Part shown: positions 1 through 11,300 of the stretch, piece after piece
Layout: every line of letters starts with the position of its first letter
How positions within the stretch are numbered: position 1 is the stretch's first letter
Assembly (NCBI GenBank): GCA_944348085.1
Contig: CALVMU010000009.1
Span: 1-49,599, forward strand
DNA from: an uncultured Clostridia bacterium
GTDB lineage: Bacteria; Bacillota; Clostridia; Christensenellales; UBA1242
Direction of reading: 5' to 3'
DNA: 49,599 bases
Notes under the pieces: model-generated
Seen by the model: only the letters and a program-made list of their open reading frames with translations
Databases searched by the model: none
Told to the model about the DNA's origin: nothing
Made by a program: the position numbers and the translations under genes

Positions 1-136
1 ATATTAAGTTGTTTTTTTCGCGCTCGGCAGTTAACCTCTATCGGTTTAATTCCGCTTACGCTCCATACGCAGAACTTCGTTCTTGGCGTTCAGCCCGCGC
101 TCCACCAGAGCAGCTTGGGCATATTAAGTTGTTTTG
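1..136. repeat. 15-bp direct repeats flanking a GC-richer 105-bp patch
   Basis: The sequence ATATTAAGTTGTTTT occurs at 1-15 and again at 121-135, so the window opens with one 120-bp period. The DNA between the copies is clearly richer in GC than the AT-rich surroundings. Read on the minus strand, about 113-45 it is open for about 24 codons ending RMERKRN-stop, which looks like the C-terminal end of a protein, but a stop lies immediately upstream in that frame. A small inverted repeat (TTAACC/GGTTTAA) lies at about 30-48. It could be a mobile-element or tandem-array remnant, or an assembly overlap at a contig end. Confidence 0.5.
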
Positions 137-281
137 TGGCTATGATTTAATTAGCTTGGTTTAGGCTTTGCATTTTTTAGCCATTTTTCAATCTCTCTTA
201 TTCTGTTTTTAAAAGAAGAGGGATGGAACAAGTGTTTGAATGGCTCAAACACTTGGCAACCTATTTCAAGATTGCATTGCT
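137..281 (-). other. Gene-free stretch with an 11-bp hairpin; small RNA candidate
   Basis: No coding region of useful length is visible. A perfect 11-bp inverted repeat with a 5-base loop (229-239 and 245-255, arm CAAGTGTTTGA) lies about 20 bases downstream of the predicted minus-strand start site. It has no adjoining U tract, so it is not a simple terminator. The only short frames are about 7 codons. A structured non-coding RNA is possible but the family is not recognised. Confidence 0.3.
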
Positions 282-310
282 ATCTTATCAAATTTAAATC
301 AATAAGTCAA
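282..310 (-). promoter_or_regulatory. Promoter, TTGACT-17-TAAGAT with extended TG
   Basis: On the minus strand a -35 TTGACT (305-310), a 17-base spacer and a -10 TAAGAT (282-287) preceded by TG-A (288-290) make a good housekeeping promoter. It fires away from the yabP operon into 1-275, where no convincing gene is seen, so it may drive a small RNA. Confidence 0.55.
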
Positions 311-326
311 CAATTTTTTCAAAAAA

Positions 327-515
327 TTATAAAATTTTTACAATTTCTTGTCCTGGAAGATTGTCATTAGCGTTGTTTATGTCGTCAAGCCTGTTCTTTT
401 GCCAATTTATAACGATGCAAGTTATCACAACAAAAAGAATAAGCAAGGTTATTCCGCCATAAATCAAAATGTTTTTAACTTTTTGCTTCTTTGTCTTTTT
501 TGGTTTTTCTTCCAT
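327..515 (-). CDS. Small DivIC/FtsB-like membrane protein, shortened
   Basis: The product has 62 residues: a Lys-rich cytoplasmic N-terminus (1-14), one membrane span (about 15-36) and a very short extracytoplasmic tail ending PGQEIVKIL. It is third in a minus-strand yabP-yabQ operon, the slot occupied by divIC in Bacillus. The topology and a PGE-I-V-like C-terminus fit the DivIC/FtsB division proteins. Those are normally about 100-125 residues with a long coiled coil after the membrane span; here that coiled coil is nearly absent. Its start lies 41 bases inside yabQ, suggesting translational coupling. DivIC identity rests mainly on position and topology; it could be an unrelated small membrane protein. 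Confidence 0.5.
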   Translation of the reverse strand: MEEKPKKTKKQKVKNILIYGGITLLILFVVITCIVINWQKNRLDDINNANDNLPGQEIVKIL

Positions 516-828
516 CTTTTAAATTATACCACTTCTCTTTGCCTTTTGTCCACAAAAATTTTGCTAAAAAATCAAAACAAATCATTCCCAGCAAAAATGA
601 AAGGATGGCAAACAGTCTAAATTGTCCATAATTTGCAAGCAAATTGAAAGCGGAAAAAATGAAAAAGCAAATCAAAATGGTAAAAAAATAGCAAATTTGT
701 GCTAAAAATTTATGCTTTTTTATGTTTTTGACGCAAATTTTGCACAAAAGAAAAGTTATTCCAGCCAAAATACCTCCACAAAACAAAACGATAAAGACAA
801 TCGGTTGATTAAGAGAAGGATAGAGCAT
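475..828 (-). CDS. yabQ: Spore cortex biosynthesis protein YabQ
   Basis: This is a 117-residue integral membrane protein with three to four hydrophobic segments (about 9-29, 42-62 and 68-90) and a Lys/Asp-rich cytoplasmic tail. The signature is the segment NYGQFRLFAILSFLLG, close to the N-Y-G-x-(I/F)-R-x-(Y/F) core of SpoYabQ proteins. In Bacillus, YabQ sits in the forespore outer membrane and is needed for cortex formation. The start codon overlaps the last base of yabP and the 3' end overlaps the next gene, so this is a tight operon. Family assignment rests on the motif plus the yabP neighbour. Confidence 0.8.
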   Translation of the reverse strand: MLYPSLNQPIVFIVLFCGGILAGITFLLCKICVKNIKKHKFLAQICYFFTILICFFIFSAFNLLANYGQFRLFAILSFLLGMICFDFLAKFLWTKGKEKWYNLKDGRKTKKDKEAKS

Positions 829-1082
829 TATTTAAATATCCTTTTGAGAAGAGTTGGTTTCTTTGCACCAGACAATGAAAATTTTAAGTTGGAGATGCTT
901 CCGCTGATCCAAACAAGGCAGTTGTCAAGGTCGAGTTTGGTCACCTCAAGGCTAGAGCCTGTTATCACAACAGTTTTGCTTTCTGTTTCAACCACGGCTT
1001 GAGTTGCGGTCGCGCTTGCCACCTTTTTTGCACCTTTTATTTCAAGTTTTTCATAGTTTTCAAGAGTTAAACATTCATTCAT
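828..1082 (-). CDS. yabP: Sporulation protein YabP (YabP/YqfC family)
   Basis: The 84-residue product contains the YabP/YqfC core: a leading L-E-N-Y-E-K-L-E-I-K-G strand, then ITGSSLEVTKLDLDNCLVWI and I-S-G-S-I. In the family this small beta-rich protein is made under mother-cell control during sporulation and acts with YabQ. The start ATG at 1082 has a Shine-Dalgarno TAAGGAG about 6 bases upstream on the minus strand. It heads the yabP-yabQ-divIC-like operon and is divergent from the pseudouridine synthase gene. I could not pick out a sporulation sigma promoter by eye. It is slightly shorter than the usual ~100 residues. Confidence 0.8.
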   Translation of the reverse strand: MNECLTLENYEKLEIKGAKKVASATATQAVVETESKTVVITGSSLEVTKLDLDNCLVWISGSISNLKFSLSGAKKPTLLKRIFK

Positions 1083-1159
1083 AATCGCTCCTTACAAGTT
1101 TTTTATATTTTATTAAACAAATTTGGAAAAAATACTAACGCCCAAGCTCTTTTTTGTTG

Positions 1160-1171
1160 TAAAATATATTT
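1160..1171 (+). promoter_or_regulatory. -10 element six bases before ATG (leaderless start)
   Basis: The hexamer TAAAAT (1160-1165) ends exactly six bases before the ATG at 1172, placing the expected transcription start on or next to the start codon. There is no Shine-Dalgarno sequence. The -35 region is not recognisable. The same geometry is seen before holB, addB and walJ. Confidence 0.5.
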
Positions 1172-1993
1172 ATGAGAAAAATTGAGTTGATTTCAGAGCA
1201 AAACGGCAAGCTCTCTGACCTTCTTGAAAGGGCAGGGGTGCGTTATAACGAAATCTTTAAAGCGCTAAGAAACAAAGATATAAAGGTCAATGGCGCTCGG
1301 GTTAAAGTTAATGTGGATGTGCATAAAGATGACAAGGTTGAAATCTTTTTGTCTGAAAGAAAAGAGGCGTTGGCAAAAGTTGTTTATCAAGACGACAACA
1401 TTTTGGTGGTGGACAAAACCGTAAACCAAGAGGTTGAGGGCGAAAACGGTCTTGCAAGCCAATTTTCTGCGCTTGCCGTGCATAGACTTGACCGAAACAC
1501 AACTGGACTTGTTTTGCTTGCAAAAAACAGAGATGCACAAGAGGCGCTTTTTGAATGTTTTAAGAAAAAATGGATAACAAAAAAATATATTTGTCAAGTC
1601 TATGGTCAAACAGATTTTAAAGGTGAGACTCAAAAAGCCTTTCTTGTTAAGGATGAGAAAAACAGTTTTGTGAAGATATATGACAGACCTGTCAAAAATT
1701 CAAAGCAGATTGAAACGATTTTCAAAACGCTTAAAAATGATGGCGACTCAAGTTTTGTTGAATGCGAGCTTCTCAGTGGCAGAACGCACCAAATAAGAGC
1801 GCACCTTGCGCACCTAGGGCATCCAATCATTGGTGACGGAAAATATGGAAAAAATATTGTTAACGAAAAATTCAAGGAAAAATATCAAAAATTGCATTGT
1901 TTTTATTTAAAAATCAATAAAATTTCACCAAAATTTGAATATTTATCGCAAAAAGAATTTTTTAGCAATCCAAAATTCTATAAAATCATTTAA
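1172..1993 (+). CDS. RluA-family 23S rRNA pseudouridine synthase
   Basis: This 273-residue enzyme should isomerise specific uridines in ribosomal RNA to pseudouridine. An N-terminal S4 RNA-binding domain (about 10-66, with VNGARV) is followed by the RluA/RluD catalytic domain. The catalytic motif HRLDRNTTGLVLLAKN (about 109-124) contains the essential Asp, and a later GRTHQIRAHLAHLGHPIIGD block is the family's second hallmark. The exact target site (RluC- or RluD-type) cannot be told. It stands alone, divergent from yabP, with a predicted leaderless start. No convincing hairpin terminator follows, only a long T-rich stretch. Confidence 0.9.
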   Translation: MRKIELISEQNGKLSDLLERAGVRYNEIFKALRNKDIKVNGARVKVNVDVHKDDKVEIFLSERKEALAKVVYQDDNILVVDKTVNQEVEGENGLASQFSALAVHRLDRNTTGLVLLAKNRDAQEALFECFKKKWITKKYICQVYGQTDFKGETQKAFLVKDEKNSFVKIYDRPVKNSKQIETIFKTLKNDGDSSFVECELLSGRTHQIRAHLAHLGHPIIGDGKYGKNIVNEKFKEKYQKLHCFYLKINKISPKFEYLSQKEFFSNPKFYKII

Positions 1994-2236
1994 TTTGTTT
2001 TTTCAGTCGATAATGCAAAGCAAATAAAATAGGTAAAAAAATTACAAAAATGTTTTTTTTGCTTATTTTTTTGTTTTTTTAATAATTTTTAATATTTTTT
2101 GCTTATTTTTTAACTATTTTTTTAATTTTTGATTTAATTTTTAAAAATTCTGCTTTATATCAAAAATTTTCAAAAAGTTTTTTGGCAATTTTTTTATTAT
2201 TTTTTTTAGCTATTTTTCGATTTTTTTCGCAATCGT
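1994..2236. other. T-rich low-complexity spacer
   Basis: About 240 bases are dominated by T and A runs with almost no G or C. No gene, repeat unit or strong hairpin is visible. The plus-strand T tracts may end transcription of the upstream gene, and the region insulates the giant lipoprotein gene downstream. Confidence 0.6.
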
Positions 2237-2266
2237 TTGCAAAATAGTTGTAAAAAGTGTTAATAT
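2237..2266 (+). promoter_or_regulatory. Promoter of the giant lipoprotein gene
   Basis: A -35 TTGCAA (2237-2242), an 18-base spacer ending TG-T, and a -10 TAATAT (2261-2266) precede a strong ribosome site GAGGAGG (2307-2313). The leader is about 47 bases long. Confidence 0.6.
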
Positions 2267-2319
2267 GTAAATATTAAATATACTAGAAATAAAAAGCGCT
2301 TTAAAAGAGGAGGCCTTTT

Positions 2320-5300
2320 TTGAAAAGATACATAACACTTTTTATTTTTTCAGTCTGCGTTTTGTTTGGGCTAAGCGCTTGCGCTCAGCCTGCGTCTATT
2401 TATGGCGAGTTTAAGCAAGAGGAGTATACTTTAAATCTTGAAGAGACAATCGATTTGTCACAAGAGCTTTCGCTGACAGGCACAACCCTTGAAGAAGTTT
2501 CAATCGAATTTTCAAATCAGGGCATTTTGGCTTTGTCTGAAAACACCTTGACGGCAACAGAAAGTGGTTCGACTTTGGTTTTGGTAAAAAGCGGACAAGA
2601 GACGATTGCCAGCTGTCAAGTGAATGTAAATTTCAAGTTTGACTTTCCTCAAAATTTGCAAATTTCTCTTGACGGACAGCTTTCGTGGGAAGAGAGCTAT
2701 ATAACAAATGGCGACGAGGTTGTCAAAGCGCAAGGTTACATAGTTTACATAGACGACACAAGGCAATATCAGGTTTCAACAAACTCATTCAGTTTCAGCT
2801 CAAACGGTCTTGATTTTGGACGATACCAGGTGAGCATTCAGGCGATTGCGTTTGACAGAGAACATGTTCTCGCCTCTGAAATCTCACCAGCGCAAACAGT
2901 AGTTTATGATTATGTCAGTGTGGTGGAAGGTCTTAGTGTCGAGGTTTCTTCAACTTATTTAAATCAGCAGGCAACTCTTTCATGGAACCACACACAAAAT
3001 GTCGTTTATGATGTCATCATCAACGATTTTAAAGTCAATCAAACACCGCTTTACACTTCAAGCTTTACCTATGATTTTTCAAGGTTTGCAAACGGCAGAG
3101 AAATCACAGTTCAAATTGTTGCAAAAGATTTGTTTAACGAGCTTATGCAAACAACCTCCACTTATACAATTAGCAAACTTCGCTCGGTCAGTGCAACATT
3201 CAGATATAACAGTCCAGACGGCTATCTTATAGTCAACGACACAATAAACGACAGCCAAAGCGTGAACGGCTATATTGTTCACTGGTCAAGCCTTGACGGT
3301 CAAAGCAGTGGACAAAAGGTGATTCAGAGTGGAGAGCGAGAATATCTTGACGAGCTTGCCACTGGCATCTACAACATTTCGCTTCAAGCGCTTGGTGGCG
3401 AGGCCAACGGAGGACTTTATCTCAACAGCGGAAGCGGTCAGTCTTTCACTTTTGCAAAACTTTCAACTCCTGAGCCAGAACTCGTGTATAATGGTGAGAT
3501 CGTCACAATAAACCTTAGCGAAGGCGACAACGGCTATGTGCAAAGCTATAAAATAGTCATCGGACAAGAGGAAAGAATAGTCAGCCTTACAGACACAAAC
3601 CAAATTGTTTTGGACGCATCCGATTTTTCTGAAGGCGATAACTTGATTGAAATCTATGCGCTTCCAACAGCAGAAGAAGGCTCAGACACTGGCGTTGCAT
3701 ATTTCTCTCAAGGCGAGGCTTTGACAAATCGAGTGCTAAATTCGGCCGCCTTCACACAAAATGTCTATCTTTTAAGTGACATTTCAAACATATCACATTC
3801 ATTTGACACCACAAACGAAAGCCAATCAGTTCTGACTTTTGAAAATGTTGAGTTTGCAGACAGCTTCAGACTCTTCATCAACGAGCAGGAAATAGAAGAT
3901 TTCAGCTTTGAAATTGGCGCTCAAAACACAGAAATCAGATTTGAAAACTTAAGCCAAATTCTTCCAGATGAAAACAACAGCTATCAATTCCGCATTGAAG
4001 CTTACAGACAAGACAACCTTAGCATCAACTCATTTGGCACAAAAACTTTGACAATTTTGGATGCGCCAACAACTGCACCTGCAGAAAATGGTCAATACTG
4101 CTGGAACGCTGTTGAAGGCGCTGTGTATGAATACACAATCTATCAAACAGACAGCGCTGGCGAAAATGCACATCCTTATCTGACCGACAGCACAGACGGA
4201 CTTTGCCTTAACGAAGCTTTGCCTTTTGGATATTATTCCATTCAAGTGATTGCAAAAAGCAGTGACACAAATGTTTACTTAGACAGCAATTTTGCAGACT
4301 CAAGCAAAATTTTAGAGGATGATTTCTTGGTCTATGAGCAAATTGCGTCTCCACAAATTCAACTTATTGAAAAGGAAGGCGTGTTCAGCATTGTTATTTC
4401 AGATGTGGAATATGCAAGCCACTATTCAATTTTGCTTGACGGACAAGAAATAGACTTTTTTGACACCTTGCAAAACCAAGAAAGTTATACGCGTCAGCTT
4501 ATTGGTCAAGATTTCTCTCAAGAAAAAACTTTTGTTCTGACCGTTGTCGCAAGTGCTGGAGACAGGTTTGACTCAACTCTTCACACTTCTTCAGAGCCAT
4601 CTCAGATAAACATAATCAGAGTTTCAGCTCCATCTTATCAGACAGAAGAGGGCTATTCAAGCTCTGGACTGTTTGGAATTGAAGGAGAATACGGCGAAAA
4701 GATTTCAGAAACCTTGACCGTTTCAAGTGGACTTGACGATGCGTATGTTGATCACTTTGACATTCTTGTTGGTGGCGTAAAAGCAAACACAGACAACGCA
4801 AATCAAATCAACCTTATTGACAGAGGCGAAAGCTTTACAGTTTCTATCTCTGCCATTGCAAAAGCACAAGAGGGCAACAACTATTATTTAAACAGTGCTT
4901 CGACAAACATTACGGTAAACAGACTTTCAAGGCCAACAAACCTTGCCTTTGCAAATGAGGAGCTTTCACTTTCAGACAGCAACGACAACACTGAAAAATA
5001 TTTTGTTGAGGTTGAGCTTCAAGTTGCAAGTGGAAAAAGAACGATAAGGTTCTTCACAGACACAGACAGCACCACAATAAATCTTCAAGACAAAATTGAT
5101 CAGTTTTTGGAAAACCAAGCTTTTGCAAACGAGTTTGCTCAAGCCTCTGGCATCAAAGTTCGCGTTTATGCTTATGCTGAGCCATATTCTGAAAGAGGAG
5201 TGCTTTATCTTCAATCAGCCTTGGCAACAACAGCCACAGCGCAAACAGAACTTTCAATTGACAAATTGCCATCAACAACACTTTCTTTTGATGCCAATGA

Positions 5301-8300
5301 CACGCAAAACCTTTTGAGCTGGAACGCGGTTGGAGCTGGCACAGTCTATGACATATACAACGGCGACAGCTTGGTCAGAAAAGACTATAGCGCAACAAGC
5401 ATCTATTTAAACCAAGTTTTAAATGGCGGAGATTTGACAAATGAAAATATGACATTCTCTGTTGTTGCCAAAAATCCAAGTTATCTAAATTCTTCCTCTT
5501 CAAATGAGGTGGCAATTGCAAAACTTAGCGCCTTAGACGAGGTCAGCCTTGTAAACAACGGTGGAAATTGGCAGGTTGTTTTAAACATCGCCAAATCTTC
5601 AGATGTTGGCAGAATAGCCAAAGTTTTGGTTAATGACGAAGAGGTCAGCTTTACAGCAGGCTCTTCAACAGTGACAATTGATTTAAGTGAGTATCAAGAA
5701 CAAACCTTCACGCTTGCAATTCAATTTGTCGCTTCAAACGGAACGAGCGAGCAAGTTTATTATGTAAACTCAGACCTTTTCAATCTGTCTCTTACTGACA
5801 TTTCTGAAAACTCTTTGAATGGCGAAATAGCAAATGACGAGATTGTTTGGCAAAACCCTTATCAAAGCTGGCAAAATCAGTTTGTCACTTACAACCTTGT
5901 GGTTAGCGCAAACGGCACTCAATTTGAAATAAATTCTTACAGCCAGACATCAATTTCTCTCAGTCAGCTTGAGGCTTTGACTGGAGCAACCTTTGACTCT
6001 GGACAGATTTCAGTTTCAATCACTTCTTCACTTGCGCCATGCGCTGTAAGCCTGCCTGGTTCTGCAAATTTCGGACAGGCTACGCAAAGTTTTTCAACAG
6101 AAAAAGTGCAGGCGGTTGAAGAGGGAACTGTTTCGGTTGCTTTAGGCTCGTCAAATGACCTGATTGAAAGACAGCTTAACAGCTTGGCTCAAATAACCTT
6201 TGAAAACATTTGGACAGGCGATGTGGTTTTTGATGTTTATATAAATTCAACCACTGCACCAGCCTTTGAAAACTTGTCAGTGTCTGCTCCTTACTCAGAT
6301 TGCTCTATCACTCTTTCTGGCACAACATTCACTCTCTCTATTTCTTCAAGTCAGCTGACGCGAGAAGGCGAAAACAAAATATATTTGAAAGTTAAACAGC
6401 AAAACAAGATTTCATCTGATTTGACAGAGTTTGCCAGTTCAAGAAACAGCAATATCTCAAGCGCTTCTTTGAGCGCAGACGGAACTTTAACTGTCAGATT
6501 TGGAAGCTATTATGACGACACTTTAGTGCTGAAACTCAACATTTCTGAACAGCCTGCTCAGTTTGAAAGCTATCAAATCAGCTCATCAGTTCAAGAAATC
6601 GACATCAGCGCCTTTCTTGAAGGCATGAGCGGTTCAATTGAACTTGAACTTTTGGTGGTTGACTCAGAACTTTCAATGCTTTCAAGCCTTTCAAGCACTG
6701 AAATTTCTGAAACCAAACTTGCTCCAATCTCAAGCATAGAAACTTCGCTTGACGGACAACTGACTTTCAATCTTGCAACCACTGGCACAAGCGGAACAAC
6801 CATTCAGTTTGTTGTTCGCGATGAAAGCGGTCAAGAATACACCTTCTCTCCGTCGCGAGAAAGCACTTTTGTTTACACATATTCTCTTCAAAACCTTGTA
6901 AAACTCTTGTCTTTAACGCAAGAAGGAACATACAATCTTTCATTTGCAAACAGACTTTCTGGCTCGCTAAACTCAGACTTTATCAGCTATCAGCTCAGAT
7001 TTAATGTTGAAGAGGCTGACATGGTGTTCAAATACAGACAAAATGTGACAAGCGACTATATTATCATCAAAGAGCTTCCATCCACTTCAAATCTCTCAAC
7101 AAGTGGTTTGCGCATCAGGGTTGTGCGCGGAAGTGGAGCTGTCAGCCAAACAAACATTCTAGTTGATGACGAAATGCTGACTGCGGGCTACTGGGATTCA
7201 AACACAAATTCATTCAGACTTTCACTGCCAAACTATGGCGACGAGCGTGATGACAATGTTTATGCTTCTTTTGCACTAAGCATCAATGCGCTTTTAGAAG
7301 AGCAGTCAAGCGGAAGCTTTACAATTGAGGTTTATCGCATAGCTGAAGAAAATGACAATGTTTACATTTTTGGCTCGACCAGCTTTGCGCTTACAAAACT
7401 CAATTCAGTCAGTGGCGCAAACATTGCCTCTAGTGCACTTACTTGGACATGGAGCCGAGGTAGCACGCCAGCAGGAACAACTCCATCAAGCTATATAATT
7501 TCAATTTGGCAAAGTGGAGCGCAAGAAAATGCTCAGACAATCACGACAACCTCAAATAGCTATGATTTAACACAAGTTGTTTTAAACAGTGGACAACATA
7601 GTATAACAATACAGGCAGTTTCTCAAAACGAGAATGTTATTGCATCATCTGCTTCAACAACTTTGACTGCATATAAATATGCTCAAACAAAAGGCGTGAC
7701 ACTTGACAATGGCAGAATTGTATTCAATCTTAACAGCTCAAGCGGAACTCTTGACGAAAATCTTGACCTTGTGCAAGTGTTCTATTCAAATGTCAATAAT
7801 GACCTTGCTGAAAATCTTGCAAATATTGGTGGGGCAGGATTTGACGATATCTTCACCTTCCAAACATCCACCGTTGACGCTCAGACCTTAAAACTTGTCT
7901 TTGAAGAGACCGACTCAACAGGGCAGACAAGCACAGGCAGAAGATATACAGCAACAGTCAATGCAATGGATTTGCTTACAAACTTTACCGTTCCAAACGG
8001 TTCTGCAGGCACAACAACCTTCCTTCAAAGACTTGACAGCTACATCACTTCAGGTGGCGACACAACTCAAGAGATTTTCAGAAACTTGCAGAATTTCTAC
8101 AATCTTATCAAAGACATGGCTCAAGGCGTAAGTGACGGCGAAATAATTTTTGACGATTTTGGAAGGGCAATTCCAAATGGTTACTACAATGTTTCAGTCG
8201 TTCAAACGGCGACAAACCCAAGCGACGACTTTATTGACTCTGACCCATCAAGCGAAAAACTTATCTATGTTTCTGCTTCACCAACCATGACGCTTTTCAG

Positions 8301-11300
8301 CACTTATGATGAAGAAACGGGAGAAGAAAGCTATAACGCTAGCTATCAAGTGCGCAACATCGTCGACGATGAGGGCGCTTTGAACCTGGCAACAGAATAC
8401 ATCATGTTGTTTAGAAATCAGACTTCTTTAGAAAATGCTTATCGTTTTGAGCTTTCATTCGATGGCAGTTCGTGGTCAATCTTTAATGGCGAGCAAAGCC
8501 TTCCGGATGTGATCAGTGGTGATGCAAATTCATTTACCATCAACTTTACTGCCCTTGGCGAGACTATGAATGGCGAGGATTATTTAATTGACAAGGCAAA
8601 TCAATACTATGTCTATACCTACGCCGTTGGCAACAACAATTCTTGCTATGGCAAGAGTGAACAACTTGACCTGACTTTCTTAACCATTGAACAAAACAAT
8701 CTTAGTTTTGCAGACGGAGTGTTTACAATCACAACTTCTGGCAACGAAATTGGAAGCGACATTTTGATTCGTTATCGCAGACAATATACCTCTGGCACTG
8801 AAGTTCAAGAGGTGATAACTCGAGCAGAAACTGACAATGAGGGTCGTGTTGTGCTTAACGATTATCTTACAACAGCAGGCTTGTATGACTATGTTATTTT
8901 CAATGTTATGGGACAGATAAACAATGTTGCAAACACCATGAAGCTTCCAAGTGTTTCATATGGAATATTAAATCTATACAAGCTTAACATTCCAACTCTT
9001 ACAACAACTTCAAACATGCTTCAAATTTCAGCAAACAGCTCGGACAGCTCGCACGGGCCATTTAAGTATAGACTTGAAAATGAGGCTTCTGACTTATCAG
9101 TCACTTCAACTGCAGAATTTTATGGACAAGATGGATACCGTCAACTCAACTTTGACCATAACGAGACAGACATAAGCGGACTTAACAATGTGATATTTAT
9201 TCCTACAACTTCAATCCTAGGCTCAGGGTTTATAATTGAAGATTATGAGGACTCTATTTATGATTTTGAAAAAGTTATAAACAATGCCATTGTGCTTGCT
9301 TCAAATACATCATCAATTTCAGTTCAATCACTGCCAGCAGTTGAAAATTTGAGAATTGAAAATGGCAACTTGGCTTGGGACGAAATTGTGCTTGACGGGC
9401 AACAGCTCTCAGAAGGGGCAGAAATCGTTTATAAAGTTGTGGTTGAATATCTTGATGACTCACAAAGCTATGACAGACGAGAATTTTTCACTTTAAATAG
9501 CTATTTTGACACAGCCGAAATTGATTATACTCTAGCTCAAGGAGACGGACGCTATTTCAATTTTGCAGTTTATGCCTATGCAGGCAATATAAGCGAAAGC
9601 GGAACGGAGCTTGTTGAAGGTGGCTATATTGACATTGCAAGTCCAATCACTTTTGACAATGGCTCAAATGTTCTATATTCAACGCCAACAACTTTAACTC
9701 AAATTTCAAAACAAAACGCTCCAGAATTTGCGCTTGTCGACCAAGTTTATGACGGCAAGTTTGCAATTGCAAGAACTGAAGAAAACTTAAGCTTTGCAGT
9801 GGAACTTGTTTGGTCGGGCGGCCGAGAGGTAACTCTCACTCAAAGCGACTATAGAGTGACCACTGGTGAAATTGGTGAAGGCGATGCTGTCACAGATGTT
9901 TACTTTATAGAGATTATAAATGAAGCTTACGCAGCATCAACATCGTTTACTATAAGAATTTATGCTTACAAAGAAAATGCAATAAAATCAGCACCACTTA
10001 CTTCAAAATCGGTTTACAAATTGCCAGCTGTGACTAAGAGTGATATAGTGCTCGGCTTTGACACAGTCAGTCAAATAAATTCACTTTCACTTGCCTCATA
10101 TTTTGAAGATCATCAATATGCATTTGCAAACAATATGTATGAAATTGTTGTAAATGGCTTGGCTGAAACCATCTTAAACAGCGACAGCATGCAAATTGCA
10201 AACGCAGCTGACCTTGCAGGTCAAACTTTGACAATAATTGTCAGAGCAAAGGATGGAATAACAAACTACTTGACAAGCGAAAGCTATTCAATCGAAATCA
10301 CACAGTTTGTTGAGCCAACTGACGAAGAGGGCACACCTCTTGTTGAGTTTGTGGTTGATCGCGACAATGTTCGACTGGTTTGGAACATTGCTCAAGGCGC
10401 AGATTATGATGTAAGCCAAGATTATGAGTTCATCATTGAGCTTGTTTATCAGTCAGGCAAAACAGAAGTTCAAACAGTAACAAACTATGACCTTATTTCA
10501 ACGGATGATGGCGAGTATAAACAATATTATTACCAGCCAAGAAATCAAGAAATTATCACAGATGTCAATATCTATGGCAGAAAAATCACAAACACAGATC
10601 AGCTTGAACTTTATGGACCTATCACAATAAATCTTGACAATCCAATTGACTTTAGATTGTTTGCTAGTGGCTCGGGAACAGAAGATGACCCTTACATCAT
10701 TGAAAACGGCGACAATTTCAACAATATAAGTTTGCGAGATAGTCAGGATGAAACAGTATACTTTGCTCTTGGCGCAAACATCGAACTCACGCTTGACAAT
10801 GAAGACTTCTTCCTTGAAAACTTCTATGGCTCGCTTGATGGTCGAGACTACACAATCACTGTCAACTTTGAAAAAGAAGCGTTTGTCAGCGAAAATGCAA
10901 CCATAAACAAAAATGTTTCAACCAGGGCAGACCAAGCAATCAACTTCAGCTTCTCGCAAAGTTTGATTAAAACGATAAATGAAGGTGCAATTGTTAAGAA
11001 CATGAACATTGCAATTTCGCATAACCTGACAAGTGCCTCAAACTATCAAGCAATTGTCTTGAGCGGTCTTGCAACTGAAAACTACGGCACAGTCTCAGCT
11101 GTCAATCTGACATCTCTTGAAGGCACCTTTGGACAGTCAATTTCAACACTTGCTCTTGGCGGACTTGTTGGCTTTAACAGCGGAATAGTTGAAGATTGCA
11201 ACAACATGGCAAACATTGAAATGACAACTCAAAATTCTTCAACAATCAACTTGATGTTTGGTGCAATTGTTCTCAAAAATGAAAGTGGCGGACAAATCTT

